From: an uncultured bacterium | GTDB taxonomy: Bacteria > Actinomycetota > Coriobacteriia > Coriobacteriales > Atopobiaceae | NCBI GenBank assembly: GCA_905214865.1 | Contig: CAJMNO010000003.1 | Location: 88,308-152,307, forward strand | DNA: 64,000 nt | Direction of reading: 5' to 3' | Part shown: piece after piece, positions 46,444 through 54,668 of the stretch | How positions within the stretch are numbered: the stretch's first letter is position 1 | How the letters are laid out: every line of letters starts with the position of its first letter | Program-made: the position numbers and the translations under genes | Notes under the pieces: model-generated | The model's input: the letters and a program-made list of their open reading frames with translations, nothing else | Told to the model about the DNA's origin: nothing | The model's database searches: none

Positions 46444-47748
46444 ATGGCAGCAGACACCAGCAACGCAGTGCGCGACCTCGTCATCTATTCCGTCTTCGTG
46501 CGCAACCACACGGCGGAGGGGACGTTTAGGGCGGTGATTCCGGACCTGCCCAGGATTCGCTCGCTGGGGACCGACGTGGTGTGGCTGATGCCCATCCATC
46601 CCATTGGGGAGGCCCGCAGAAAGGGCACGCTGGGAAGCCCCTACGCCATCCGCGACTACCGTGCCGTGAACCCCGAGTACGGGACGCTCGACGACCTGCG
46701 CGCCCTGGTCGACGCCATCCACGCAAACGGCATGCGCTGCATCATCGACGTGGTGTACAACCACACCTCGCCCGACTCCGTGCTCCTCTCCCAGCATCCC
46801 GAGTACTTCTACCACAAGCCGGACGGCAGCACCGGCAACCGCGTGGGCGACTGGAGCGACATCGTCGACCTGGACTACTCCAACCACGATCTGTGGGACT
46901 ACCAGATCCAGACGCTCTGCCAGTGGGCGCAGATCGTCGACGGCTTTCGCTGCGACGTGGCGTCGTTTGTCCCCGTCGACTTCTGGGTCCGTGCGCGCAG
47001 GGAGGTCGAGAGGGTCCACCCTGGCTGCCTGTGGCTCGCCGAGACGGTGCACCGCTCCTTTGGCGCCGCCTGCCGCGCCGCGGGCATGTACTGCGCGCGC
47101 GACACCGAGGCGTTCGAGGCCTTTGACGCCGAGTACTCCTACGACGTGCAGGAGGCCTTCGACCGCCACCTTGAGGGCAGGATCCCCCTCTCGTGCTACC
47201 TGGACCTCCTGGACTTCCAGGAGAGCGTGTACCCCCAGAACTACGACAAGCTCCGCTTTCTGGAGAACCACGACCTGCCCCGCATCGCACCGAGGGTGGG
47301 CGGCCCAAGGGCGCTGGAGAACTTCACCGCCATGCTCTACTTCCTCAAGGGGACCACGCTCGTGTACGCCGGGCAGGAGGTGGCGAGCGAGCACAGGCCA
47401 AGCCTCTTCGACCGCGACCCCATCGACTGGGAGGGCGGCCGCGACCTGTCGGCCCTGATGGCGCGCATGGCCAGGGTCAAGCGGGAGGCCCTGGATGCGG
47501 ATGACGCGTTCTTCTCCTCCGCGGACGACGGGGCAGACGTCGCCGTCCTCAGGCGAGAGTCCCATGGCGTGCGGAAGGTTGGCGCGTTCTGCCTTGGCGG
47601 GAAGGGGGCGACGGTGGACGTCCCGCTCCCCGATGGCGCATACGAGAACCTCGTGGACGGCGGCACCGCGAGGGTGTCCGACGGCAGGCTGGTCCTAGAC
47701 GGCAGCCCCGTGGTCGTGCGAGCCGAGGTCGAGCCCGAGGGCGTGTAG
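46444..47748 (+). CDS. GH13 alpha-amylase-family glycosidase, cytoplasmic
   Basis: 434-residue alpha-glucan-active enzyme without a signal peptide. The GH13 regions are DVVYNHTS (102-109), GFRCDVAS with nucleophile D171, AETVH with acid E200, and ENHD with H275-D276. A small C-terminal beta domain follows. ATG at 46444 has GGGAGG upstream; the in-frame start at 46330 lacks support. The short length and intracellular location suggest an oligosaccharide-acting enzyme. Confidence 0.9.
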   Translation: MAADTSNAVRDLVIYSVFVRNHTAEGTFRAVIPDLPRIRSLGTDVVWLMPIHPIGEARRKGTLGSPYAIRDYRAVNPEYGTLDDLRALVDAIHANGMRCIIDVVYNHTSPDSVLLSQHPEYFYHKPDGSTGNRVGDWSDIVDLDYSNHDLWDYQIQTLCQWAQIVDGFRCDVASFVPVDFWVRARREVERVHPGCLWLAETVHRSFGAACRAAGMYCARDTEAFEAFDAEYSYDVQEAFDRHLEGRIPLSCYLDLLDFQESVYPQNYDKLRFLENHDLPRIAPRVGGPRALENFTAMLYFLKGTTLVYAGQEVASEHRPSLFDRDPIDWEGGRDLSALMARMARVKREALDADDAFFSSADDGADVAVLRRESHGVRKVGAFCLGGKGATVDVPLPDGAYENLVDGGTARVSDGRLVLDGSPVVVRAEVEPEGV

Positions 47749-47778
47749 GGGCGGAGGACATCCCGCCTGGGTGATCGA

Positions 47779-47815
47779 GGGGGTGCCCCGCGCGACGCGG
47801 GACGCCCCCCTCTTG
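47779..47815 (+). terminator. terminator hairpin after the GH13 gene
   Basis: GGGGG with CCCCCC flanks and CCCGCG/GCGGG inner pairs, followed by TCTTGAT. It lies between convergent genes and may serve both. Confidence 0.65.
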
Positions 47816-47842
47816 ATGGAACGCCCAACCTAGTTTCCGCCG

Positions 47843-48658
47843 CTACCCCTCAAGGGGCTCGGTCGCGTGTGACGGGTCGAGGGGCTCGGGCAGGCTCTCG
47901 CCCTCAAGGGTATGCAGAAAACCGATGAGCCAGTTGGCAGTCCCCTCGAGCATCTGCCTGCCCAGCTCTGCCGACGAGTTACGGGGGTGGTCTTCAAATC
48001 CCTCTGCCACCCAACCCGAGCTCGCAAAGCGCACGAGCCGACGCGGGACGTCCACGTCCACACCCCGGTATCGAACGGAATACCAGCCAGTCGAGGGCAG
48101 GTCATCTCCCACGTCCGAGAGAAGACCCTCGCCGCACACCTGCGAGAGGTCGACCGAATCGGGGTCGATGGCGAGATTCGCCGAGGTCTCCATGGCGCCC
48201 CCGTGGCCACCGCCCCAGCGCGGATCGATCTGGGGAGCGACCCGCCACCAATTGACCATCGCGGCGATGCAGCCACGGTCGTTGAGCCCCATCGAAACCT
48301 GCGAGATGGACTTGACGTTGCCCCCGTGTCCGTTGAGGAAGACGAAGCGTCGAGCCCCATAGTCGTACAGCTGCGAGGTGATGCTCTCAAGGACCCTCGC
48401 GAGCCCCTCCACCCCAAGGGAGATGGTCCCGGGATACCCGACCAGATCGTCCGTGGCTCCATAGGGAAGCGTCGGGGCGATGAGGTAGGTACCGTCCCTC
48501 TCCTCGACCTGCCTAAGGATCTCGTCGGGCGCCATGGTGTCAGTCCCCAGCGGATTGTGGCGTCCGTGGCACTCGGTCGACCCCACCCCGATCACCACAA
48601 GGTCGTGGACGTCAAAGTAGTCTCTCACCTGCGTCCAGGTGCTCTTGTCCATGCGCAT
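47843..48658 (-). CDS. creatininase-family amidohydrolase, paralogue 1
   Basis: 271-residue member of the creatininase superfamily, whose enzymes hydrolyse cyclic or peptide amide bonds with two metals. Predicted ligands are E29, H31 and D40 in GSTECHGRHNPLGTD, H111 in NGHGGN and E157 in GGHGGAMETS. It is divergent from the peptide-binding lipoprotein gene at 48915. True creatininases usually have HxPLxTD spacing with proline; the HGRHNPLGTD form is shared by all three paralogues here. Substrate unknown. Confidence 0.9.
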   Translation of the reverse strand: MRMDKSTWTQVRDYFDVHDLVVIGVGSTECHGRHNPLGTDTMAPDEILRQVEERDGTYLIAPTLPYGATDDLVGYPGTISLGVEGLARVLESITSQLYDYGARRFVFLNGHGGNVKSISQVSMGLNDRGCIAAMVNWWRVAPQIDPRWGGGHGGAMETSANLAIDPDSVDLSQVCGEGLLSDVGDDLPSTGWYSVRYRGVDVDVPRRLVRFASSGWVAEGFEDHPRNSSAELGRQMLEGTANWLIGFLHTLEGESLPEPLDPSHATEPLEG

Positions 48659-48914
48659 GGGCCTCTCCCCTCTCGCGTCGGTTCACGGCAACCCCATCGG
48701 TCGTGGATGATAGCGCCTTCTGGCCCTGCAATCCGTTCGCCGACGATACCCTGCCGCTCGTGTTAAATGTATAAATGAATTGTTTCGTCATCATATCGAG
48801 AGTGCGCCTACGTCGCCACAGCTCCGAATTCACTGGTACAACACTTCGTAAACAAGTCCGAATACGTTCAGGCTTGGTTCAAGATGCAGTTTGGTGGATA
48901 TGGGAGGTAGCTTC
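48659..48914. promoter_or_regulatory. divergent intergenic region of the peptidase cluster
   Basis: 256-base AT-rich region between two divergent genes. Several TATA-like boxes occur (TATAAA near 48770 on plus, TATACA on minus), but no -35 match at correct distance is convincing. It probably contains promoters for both the SBP and paralogue 1. Confidence 0.45.
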
Positions 48915-50579
48915 ATGGAGGCAGGCGGCAACAGTTTCACCAGGCGGACGTTCCTCAAGGGCTCGGCGGGTCTCGCAGCCATCGCGGGCCTCACTGCGTG
49001 CGGGAAGAAGGGGGCAGGCTCCTCCGACAGCGCCGGCGGGTCAGCAGGTGGGACGATGAAGTACTACATCTCGAACCCCACGAGCATTGATCCCTATGAT
49101 ATCGAGGAGTTCAACGGCGTTGCCGTCTCGTATCAGCTGTTTGACCCTCTCACCATCTTCAACTTCTCGACCGAGAAGCTCGAGGGCCTCTCGGCGGAGT
49201 CCTGGGAGTCCAACGACTCCGCGGACACGTGGACCTTCAAGATTCGCAAGGGGCTGAAGTTCCATGATGGGACCGACGTCACCTCAAAGTCGTTCAAGTA
49301 TGGGTGGGAGCGCCTCTGCAACCCCAAGGCGGGCTCGGCCCCGTCCGTCGTCTCGTACCACCTGCAGCTCGTCAAGGGATACGACGACATGATCAACGGC
49401 AAGGCAACCGAGCTTGCCGGAGTCACCTGCCCGGATGACTACACGCTGAAGGTCGAGCTGAGCGCCCCGTATGCCGACTTCCCCTACGTAACGTCGTGCA
49501 CGCCCCTCTCGCCCATCCCTGACTGCGCGAAGAAGGACTTTGACACCTACACCAAGGCCCCGGTGGGCAACGGCCCCTTCAAGATGGATGGCACGTGGAA
49601 GGACGACCAGTACATCAACCTCAAGCGCTTTGACGACTACGCCGGGCCAAACACCGCAAGCGTCGGCGGAGTCAACTTCTCGATTCAGAAGGATGCCGAC
49701 ACCGCGTTCCGCGAGTTCGAGGCCGGAAACCTTGATGTGTGCGACATTCCCACCGGCCGAATCAAGGAGACCGAGGATTCCTATGGGGCCTCCAAGGACG
49801 GCTTCACAGCGACCCCAGGCAACCAGACCCTCACCGGAGAGGTTCTGTACACGGAATACCTCGCCTACAACGTTAACGACAAGGTCCTCTCGAACGTGAA
49901 GGTGCGCCAGGCCATGTCCCTAGCCCTCGACCGCCAGAAGATCTGCGACACGCTCTACGAGGGCACTGCCAAGCCCGCCGGGGACATCGTTCCCCCGGGC
50001 ATCAAGGGCAACGACGAGAGCACCTGGACCTATACCGCCTACGACAAGGACAAGGCCGAGAAGCTGCTGGACGAGGCCGGTTACAAGGCCGACTCCAACG
50101 GGGATCGTGGAATCAACATAGACTTCATGGTGTCGTCCTCGAGCTCCACGGACGAGTTCACGATGATGATCAACGACTGGAAGGCAGTCGGGATCACCGT
50201 GACGATCGACCAGATGGAGTACGCCTCCATGCTCTCGAAGTACACCGATGGGACGTTCCAGCTGGGGTCGCGTGGCTGGACCGCCGACTACCCCATCATG
50301 GACAACTTCCTGCAGCCCCTGATGTACACCGGGGTGGGCGACAACGTGTCCCACTACTCGAACAGCAAGTTCGACGCCAAGCTCGACGAGGCTCGAAAGA
50401 CGGTGGACGAGGACAAGCGCATCGAGCTCATGCACGAGGCCGACGCAATCGCGGCCGAGGACATGCCCATCATCCCCATCATCCACAAGGGCCTGAGCAA
50501 GGTCTGCTCCAAGAACTTCACCAACGTGATTGTTGACGCGGCGCGTTGCCCCGAGCTGCACTCCGCCAAGAAGGCATAG
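48915..50579 (+). CDS. Tat-exported oligopeptide/dipeptide-binding lipoprotein (SBP family 5)
   Basis: 554-residue substrate-binding protein. A twin-arginine signal SFTRRTFLKG (R10, R11) leads into a hydrophobic stretch ending in lipobox LTAC (C29), so it is a Tat-exported lipoprotein. The family-5 signature follows, including ESWESNDSADTWTFKIRKGLKFHDG and the C-terminal IIHKG region. The ATG at 48915 was chosen because GGGAGG lies 7 bases upstream; TTG at 48891 and ATG at 48900 would include that site. No permease or ATPase gene is adjacent. Confidence 0.92.
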   Translation: MEAGGNSFTRRTFLKGSAGLAAIAGLTACGKKGAGSSDSAGGSAGGTMKYYISNPTSIDPYDIEEFNGVAVSYQLFDPLTIFNFSTEKLEGLSAESWESNDSADTWTFKIRKGLKFHDGTDVTSKSFKYGWERLCNPKAGSAPSVVSYHLQLVKGYDDMINGKATELAGVTCPDDYTLKVELSAPYADFPYVTSCTPLSPIPDCAKKDFDTYTKAPVGNGPFKMDGTWKDDQYINLKRFDDYAGPNTASVGGVNFSIQKDADTAFREFEAGNLDVCDIPTGRIKETEDSYGASKDGFTATPGNQTLTGEVLYTEYLAYNVNDKVLSNVKVRQAMSLALDRQKICDTLYEGTAKPAGDIVPPGIKGNDESTWTYTAYDKDKAEKLLDEAGYKADSNGDRGINIDFMVSSSSSTDEFTMMINDWKAVGITVTIDQMEYASMLSKYTDGTFQLGSRGWTADYPIMDNFLQPLMYTGVGDNVSHYSNSKFDAKLDEARKTVDEDKRIELMHEADAIAAEDMPIIPIIHKGLSKVCSKNFTNVIVDAARCPELHSAKKA

Positions 50580-50605
50580 CCCCCCTGGCAGGGGAGGGGA
50601 GAAGG

Positions 50606-50641
50606 GCGCGCCCCGGAAGCCACATGGCCTCCGGGGCGCGC
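50606..50641 (+). terminator. terminator hairpin between SBP and creatininase paralogue 2
   Basis: Perfect 12-bp stem GCGCGCCCCGGA / TCCGGGGCGCGC with inner pairs, followed by TGTCATTCC. It lies between convergent genes. Confidence 0.65.
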
Positions 50642-50661
50642 TGTCATTCCGGGTCGTGGGC

Positions 50662-51441
50662 TCAGCGCTTGATTGGATCTGGTAGCGGGGACTCCGCGAA
50701 CGCATCGACGAAGTCGGCGAGCCAGTCCGCCATCGACGTGAGCATGTCCCTCCCCCACTCGGCACTCGCCCCTGCCGGGTCATCCGGACCAATCCACCCG
50801 TTTGTTGCATAGCGCCTCGCACGACGCAGCAACGCTGGCGTTGCCCCCTCGAACTCCACGGAGTCGAATCCCACGGTGCGAAGCCGCTCTCCCCCGTCAT
50901 CGACAAGGTCCATCGGAGCGATTGCGCCGAGGTCGACCGCCGATGGGTCAATCCACAGGTTGGCGGACGTCTCCTGGGCCCCTCCATGGCCACCGCCCCA
51001 TTTGGGGTCAAGTTGCCCGGCGAGTTTCCACCAGTTGACGAGAGCCACCTGGGCACCACGATCGTTTAGCTCGTACCCTGTCCGAGTCAGCGCCCTGGTG
51101 TTGCCTCCGTGGCCGTTAACGAAGACGAAGTGCCTCGCGCCATAGCGAAAGAGCTGGCGAGAGATGCGCCGGACAACCTCGAACAGCAACTCATCTCCCA
51201 GGGAGAGCGTTCCCGGGTAGTCAACGAAGTGGTCCGCCGAGCCAAGTTTGAGGGTTGGCCCCACCAGGACCTGCGGGCGCCGCTCGTCCAGGAGCTCGAG
51301 GATGCGCTGCGGTGCCATCCAGTCCGTTCCAAGAGGGTTGTGCCTGCCATGATTCTCCGTGCTGCCAAAGCCGAGTACGACGAGATCATTCCTGGCAAAG
51401 TAGTCCTCGACCTTAGGCCACGTGCTTCTCTCTAGAAACAT
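50662..51441 (-). CDS. creatininase-family amidohydrolase, paralogue 2
   Basis: 259-residue paralogue with identical residue numbering to paralogue 1: E29, H31, D40 (GSTENHGRHNPLGTD), H111 (NGHGGN) and E157 (GGHGGAQETS). Last gene of a minus-strand run with the S33 hydrolase, which ends 9 bases upstream. The active-site set is complete, so an active hydrolase is likely. The C-terminus (PDEL-free, about 90 residues) diverges from the other two paralogues. Confidence 0.9.
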   Translation of the reverse strand: MFLERSTWPKVEDYFARNDLVVLGFGSTENHGRHNPLGTDWMAPQRILELLDERRPQVLVGPTLKLGSADHFVDYPGTLSLGDELLFEVVRRISRQLFRYGARHFVFVNGHGGNTRALTRTGYELNDRGAQVALVNWWKLAGQLDPKWGGGHGGAQETSANLWIDPSAVDLGAIAPMDLVDDGGERLRTVGFDSVEFEGATPALLRRARRYATNGWIGPDDPAGASAEWGRDMLTSMADWLADFVDAFAESPLPDPIKR

Positions 51442-51450
51442 GCCGCCTCC

Positions 51451-52341
51451 CTACTCGTGACGCTCCACGAACTCCTCGACAACGTCGTTGTAGACCTGAG
51501 GCTGCTCCGAGTGGACGCAGTGGGTACCTCCCCTGAAAAGATGCCACTCGCAGTTGGGAATCCCGTCAACCACCTGCTTGGCAATGTAGGGGGTGCACTC
51601 GTCCGCCTCCCCCGAGGTGAAGAGGGTGGGGATAGAGATGCGATGGAGGTCGTCGGTGATGTCCCAATGCGACAGTTTCCCCGTCACCACGAACTCGCTC
51701 ATCCCCTGCATGAAGTGATAGCACTCCTTGCCCGGCTCGTCCTTGGGACGCCTGAGCTTGGGATCCTCGTCCTCCGCGCTCACCTTGCACACGTGCCTAC
51801 GGTAGTATTCGTCGCTCGCAGCCTTGACCTCGGGCCGCTCGTAGTCACCATCCTCGTCTGCCTGCACAAGGGCCTTCTGCATGTCAACGGGAAGATAGCC
51901 ACGGAGTCGATTCGCCTCCTCAAGCCACAGGTCGAGGGACGCGGGGCCACTTGCGACGACCATGGAGGCAATGCCAGCGGGACGGTGCGTGGCGTACTGC
52001 ATGGCGAGCATGCCACCCCAGGAGTGGCCCCAAAGGTGGATGCGTTCGAGCCCGAGCTCGCGGCGAACGACCCTGAGCTCATCCTCGAAGAAGGCAGCGC
52101 TCCACTGGTCCGGAAGGGCCGGAGACTTGGACTTTCCGCAGCTCATCTGGTCATAGTAGATGACGGCCCGACCATACCTCTCCGCTATGTCGTCGAGAGA
52201 GGTTACATAGTAATGGGCTGACCCCGGCCCACCATGGAGCGCGAGGATGGGCAGCCTTCCCGTGTCGCACTCGCCCACGATCCTGTAATAGGTCTTGTAT
52301 CCGGCGAAGGGGATGTACCCTTCCTGAACCTTGACGCTCAT
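51451..52341 (-). CDS. S33-family alpha/beta hydrolase, prolyl-aminopeptidase-like
   Basis: 296 residues with HGGPG (36-40, oxyanion signature of prolyl iminopeptidases), GHSWGG holding nucleophile S107, an aspartate near residue 243 (GEADECTP) and a histidine near residue 275 (GGTHCVH). Enzymes of this type remove N-terminal proline or other residues from short peptides, for example tricorn-interacting factor F1. Its start lies 14 bases after the M42 gene stop. Cytoplasmic; no signal peptide. Confidence 0.9.
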   Translation of the reverse strand: MSVKVQEGYIPFAGYKTYYRIVGECDTGRLPILALHGGPGSAHYYVTSLDDIAERYGRAVIYYDQMSCGKSKSPALPDQWSAAFFEDELRVVRRELGLERIHLWGHSWGGMLAMQYATHRPAGIASMVVASGPASLDLWLEEANRLRGYLPVDMQKALVQADEDGDYERPEVKAASDEYYRRHVCKVSAEDEDPKLRRPKDEPGKECYHFMQGMSEFVVTGKLSHWDITDDLHRISIPTLFTSGEADECTPYIAKQVVDGIPNCEWHLFRGGTHCVHSEQPQVYNDVVEEFVERHE

Positions 52342-52355
52342 GCGTTCCCCCCTAT

Positions 52356-53429
52356 CTAGAAGCCCCTCGCGACCTCGACAGTCAGATGAGAGACGACCTC
52401 GACGGCGACTCGCGCCGTCTCCTCCACGTCATCGAGCGCGCAGATGGCGGTGCCCGCATGCACGTAGCGGCAGGGCACGCCGGCAACGACGCTGGGGACG
52501 TCCATCATGTGGGCGGGACCGCCGTCGGTCCCGCCGCCCTCGCGCACGCTGGTCTGGCATGCCAAGCCGGCCTCGCTCGCGCACTTGAGGACAAAGCGCT
52601 GGTAGCGCGGGTTGGTGATCATGCAGCAGTCGAAGTAGCGGAACATCGGCCCATGGCGCAGCGCGGTCTGGATGTCATCAGGCGCCTGGAAGGTGTCGTC
52701 GGCGGGGCAGCCCTCGAACATGAACGCGACCTGGGGTTTGAAGTGCCTGATCGCGGCGGCCACGCCCCTCTCGCCCACCTCCTCCATGGACGAGACGCTC
52801 GCGACGACGTCGAAGGGGAGGTCGTCGCGGCGGGACAGCTCGCGGAGCGCCAGCAGCTCCGCAGTCACACCGGCGCGGCAGTCGAACGCCTTGCCAAAGG
52901 CGATGCCCGTCTGGTCGTCGTAGCAGAAGCTGGTAGCGGGAACCACGGGCTCGCCCATCCCCATGTGGAAGCGCTCGATCGCGTCCTCCTTGGAGGTGGC
53001 GCCCACGTCCAGGATCATGGGGCTATCGCCCGCGGCGGCCTCTGCCTTGGACATGAAGTGCGGGGGCTTGATGCCCACGACGCCGTGCCGCCACACGCCG
53101 TCCGTCCCGCGAACGAGGACGTCCTGGCCAGCGAGCACGTGGGGAGAGAAGCGCCCGAGCTCCACGAAGGACATCGTGCCGTTGGAGCGGATGGAGCGAA
53201 CCATGCCGCCGACCTCGTCCCCGTGCGCATCGAGCATGACGACGGGCTTCTTGCCCGTAAAGTTGTTCGGGGTAATGAGGGCGTCCATGAGGGAGTTGGT
53301 CTCGACGCTGGCCCACCCCTCGCAGAACTCCCTCACGACCTCCACAGTCTCGTCCTCGAAGCCCGAGGGTGACTTGGCGTTGCTCAAGCTTCCGAGCAGA
53401 CCCACCGTCTCGCTGCGGTCAAGTTCCAT
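52356..53429 (-). CDS. M42-family aminopeptidase (FrvX/deblocking type)
   Basis: 357-residue metallopeptidase of the M42 family. Zinc ligands or acid-base residues are recognisable as H69 (DAHGDEVGG), D183 (FDCRAG), E216-E217 (SMEEVGERG) and the C-terminal histidine in RYVHAG. These enzymes form large cytoplasmic assemblies that trim peptides. ATG at 53429 follows GGAGG by 6 bases; 14 residues upstream are not part of the family. It lies 65 bases after creatininase paralogue 3. Confidence 0.92.
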   Translation of the reverse strand: MELDRSETVGLLGSLSNAKSPSGFEDETVEVVREFCEGWASVETNSLMDALITPNNFTGKKPVVMLDAHGDEVGGMVRSIRSNGTMSFVELGRFSPHVLAGQDVLVRGTDGVWRHGVVGIKPPHFMSKAEAAAGDSPMILDVGATSKEDAIERFHMGMGEPVVPATSFCYDDQTGIAFGKAFDCRAGVTAELLALRELSRRDDLPFDVVASVSSMEEVGERGVAAAIRHFKPQVAFMFEGCPADDTFQAPDDIQTALRHGPMFRYFDCCMITNPRYQRFVLKCASEAGLACQTSVREGGGTDGGPAHMMDVPSVVAGVPCRYVHAGTAICALDDVEETARVAVEVVSHLTVEVARGF

Positions 53430-53494
53430 CGTTCCTCCGATCCCTCGTCCGATTGGACGAGCTTGAACCACTTGTGTCAGATCTTTTCACACGG

Positions 53495-54328
53495 TCAGTC
53501 GCTTGCGCCGCACCCGAAGGCGTCGACCGTGCGGACCGGCATCGGCCGCGGAAGAGGCGCGCGCCGCATCGCGCCGATGAAGTCCACAAGGTAGGACCCC
53601 ACACCCTCCATCATCTGGCGGCCCCACTCGGGGTCGGCATGCGACGGGTCGTCGGGGCCAATCCAACCGTTCCCGGCATAGCGGCAGGCATCACGTGGAA
53701 AGGCAACGTGTGCCCCCTTGTAGAGCACGTTGTCCCAGCCGTCGGTCGGCAACTCGTCCGAGATGTCGTTTGAAAGGTCCATGGGTCCGAGTGCAGAACG
53801 GTCAACGAGAGAGGGGTTCACTGCCATGACCGCAGCGGTCTCCTCCGCCCCGCCGTGGCCGCCGCCCCAAGCAGGGTTGAGCTCCCCCGCCATGAGCCAC
53901 CAGTTGGCGAGTGCGGCAAGGCACCCCCTCCGGTTAAGTCCCTCGCAGACGGCGGAGAGCGGCTTGATGTTGGGGCCGTGGCCGTTGATCACGAGAAAGC
54001 GCCGCGCCCCATAGTCGTAGAGTTGGTCCGTGATTCGCTGCACCAGTTTCATCAGCAGGTCATATCCAATAGAGAGGGTCCCGGGAAACCCAACGAGGTC
54101 GTCGGCGTTTCCATAGGGGATGGTCGGCGCCACGAGGACATCGGGATCGCCCCTCTCGGCAAGGCCGCGCTCGATGATGTCGAGCAGGAGGTTGGGGGCC
54201 AGGGTATCGGTCCCCAGCGGATTGTGCCTCCCGTGCTCCTCGGTGCTGCCGACGGCAAGGACCACAAGGTCCTCTCCCCCAGCAAAGTATGCCTGGACGC
54301 GTGGCCAAGTTGAAAGTTCGATGCGCAT
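53495..54328 (-). CDS. creatininase-family amidohydrolase, paralogue 3
   Basis: 277-residue paralogue: E30, H32, D41 (GSTEEHGRHNPLGTD), H117 and E163 (GGHGGAEETA). The usual NGHGGN motif is NGHGPN here, and the following serine of METS/QETS is alanine. It heads the minus-strand run paralogue 3 - M42 - S33 - paralogue 2. ATG at 54328 gives MRIELSTWP, matching the other two N-termini; the ORF start 60 bases upstream is not needed. Confidence 0.9.
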   Translation of the reverse strand: MRIELSTWPRVQAYFAGGEDLVVLAVGSTEEHGRHNPLGTDTLAPNLLLDIIERGLAERGDPDVLVAPTIPYGNADDLVGFPGTLSIGYDLLMKLVQRITDQLYDYGARRFLVINGHGPNIKPLSAVCEGLNRRGCLAALANWWLMAGELNPAWGGGHGGAEETAAVMAVNPSLVDRSALGPMDLSNDISDELPTDGWDNVLYKGAHVAFPRDACRYAGNGWIGPDDPSHADPEWGRQMMEGVGSYLVDFIGAMRRAPLPRPMPVRTVDAFGCGASD

Positions 54329-54386
54329 GGAACCCCCTATCCCCCGCAAAGGCGGGGACACCCAACCTGAGCAATTGTTGAAATTC

Positions 54387-54413
54387 ACTATATCGCCCTG
54401 TTGTTAAGGGGCG
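54387..54413 (-). promoter_or_regulatory. possible promoter/operator upstream of the peptidase run
   Basis: A TATAGT -10-like box (54392-54387, minus strand) adjoins an inverted repeat CGCCC-N10-GGGCG (54394-54413). No good -35 is visible, as expected of a regulated promoter. Confidence 0.35.
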
Positions 54414-54486
54414 TTGAACAAATGAGGGTGCCCGCACTGGGGAAGCCAGGGTGGAAGCAACGGTCACCCCCAACCGCCGACAACGC

Positions 54487-54517
54487 AAAAGGGCCCAGGG
54501 GAGAAACCCCTGGGCCC
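54487..54517 (-). terminator. intrinsic terminator after tRNA-Pro
   Basis: Perfect 11-bp stem (54491-54501 with 54507-54517), 5-base loop, TTTT on the minus strand. Confidence 0.9.
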
Positions 54518-54526
54518 CTGCATGTC

Positions 54527-54603
54527 TGGTCGGGACGACTGGATTCGAACCAGCGACCTCACGGTCCCGAACCGTGCGCGCTACCAAACTGCGCCACGTC
54601 CCG
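54527..54603 (-). tRNA. tRNA-Pro (anticodon CGG)
   Basis: Minus-strand cloverleaf with acceptor CGGGACG and CGTCCCG, discriminator A, encoded CCA and anticodon loop TTCGGGA. Its 3' end faces the creatininase/peptidase cluster. Confidence 0.96.
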
Positions 54604-54668
54604 TAGCTTGCTTAATCTAGCAGATTTGCCACGCGGATGGAAGCCGCTGCGTCAAATCGGCCTACGTC

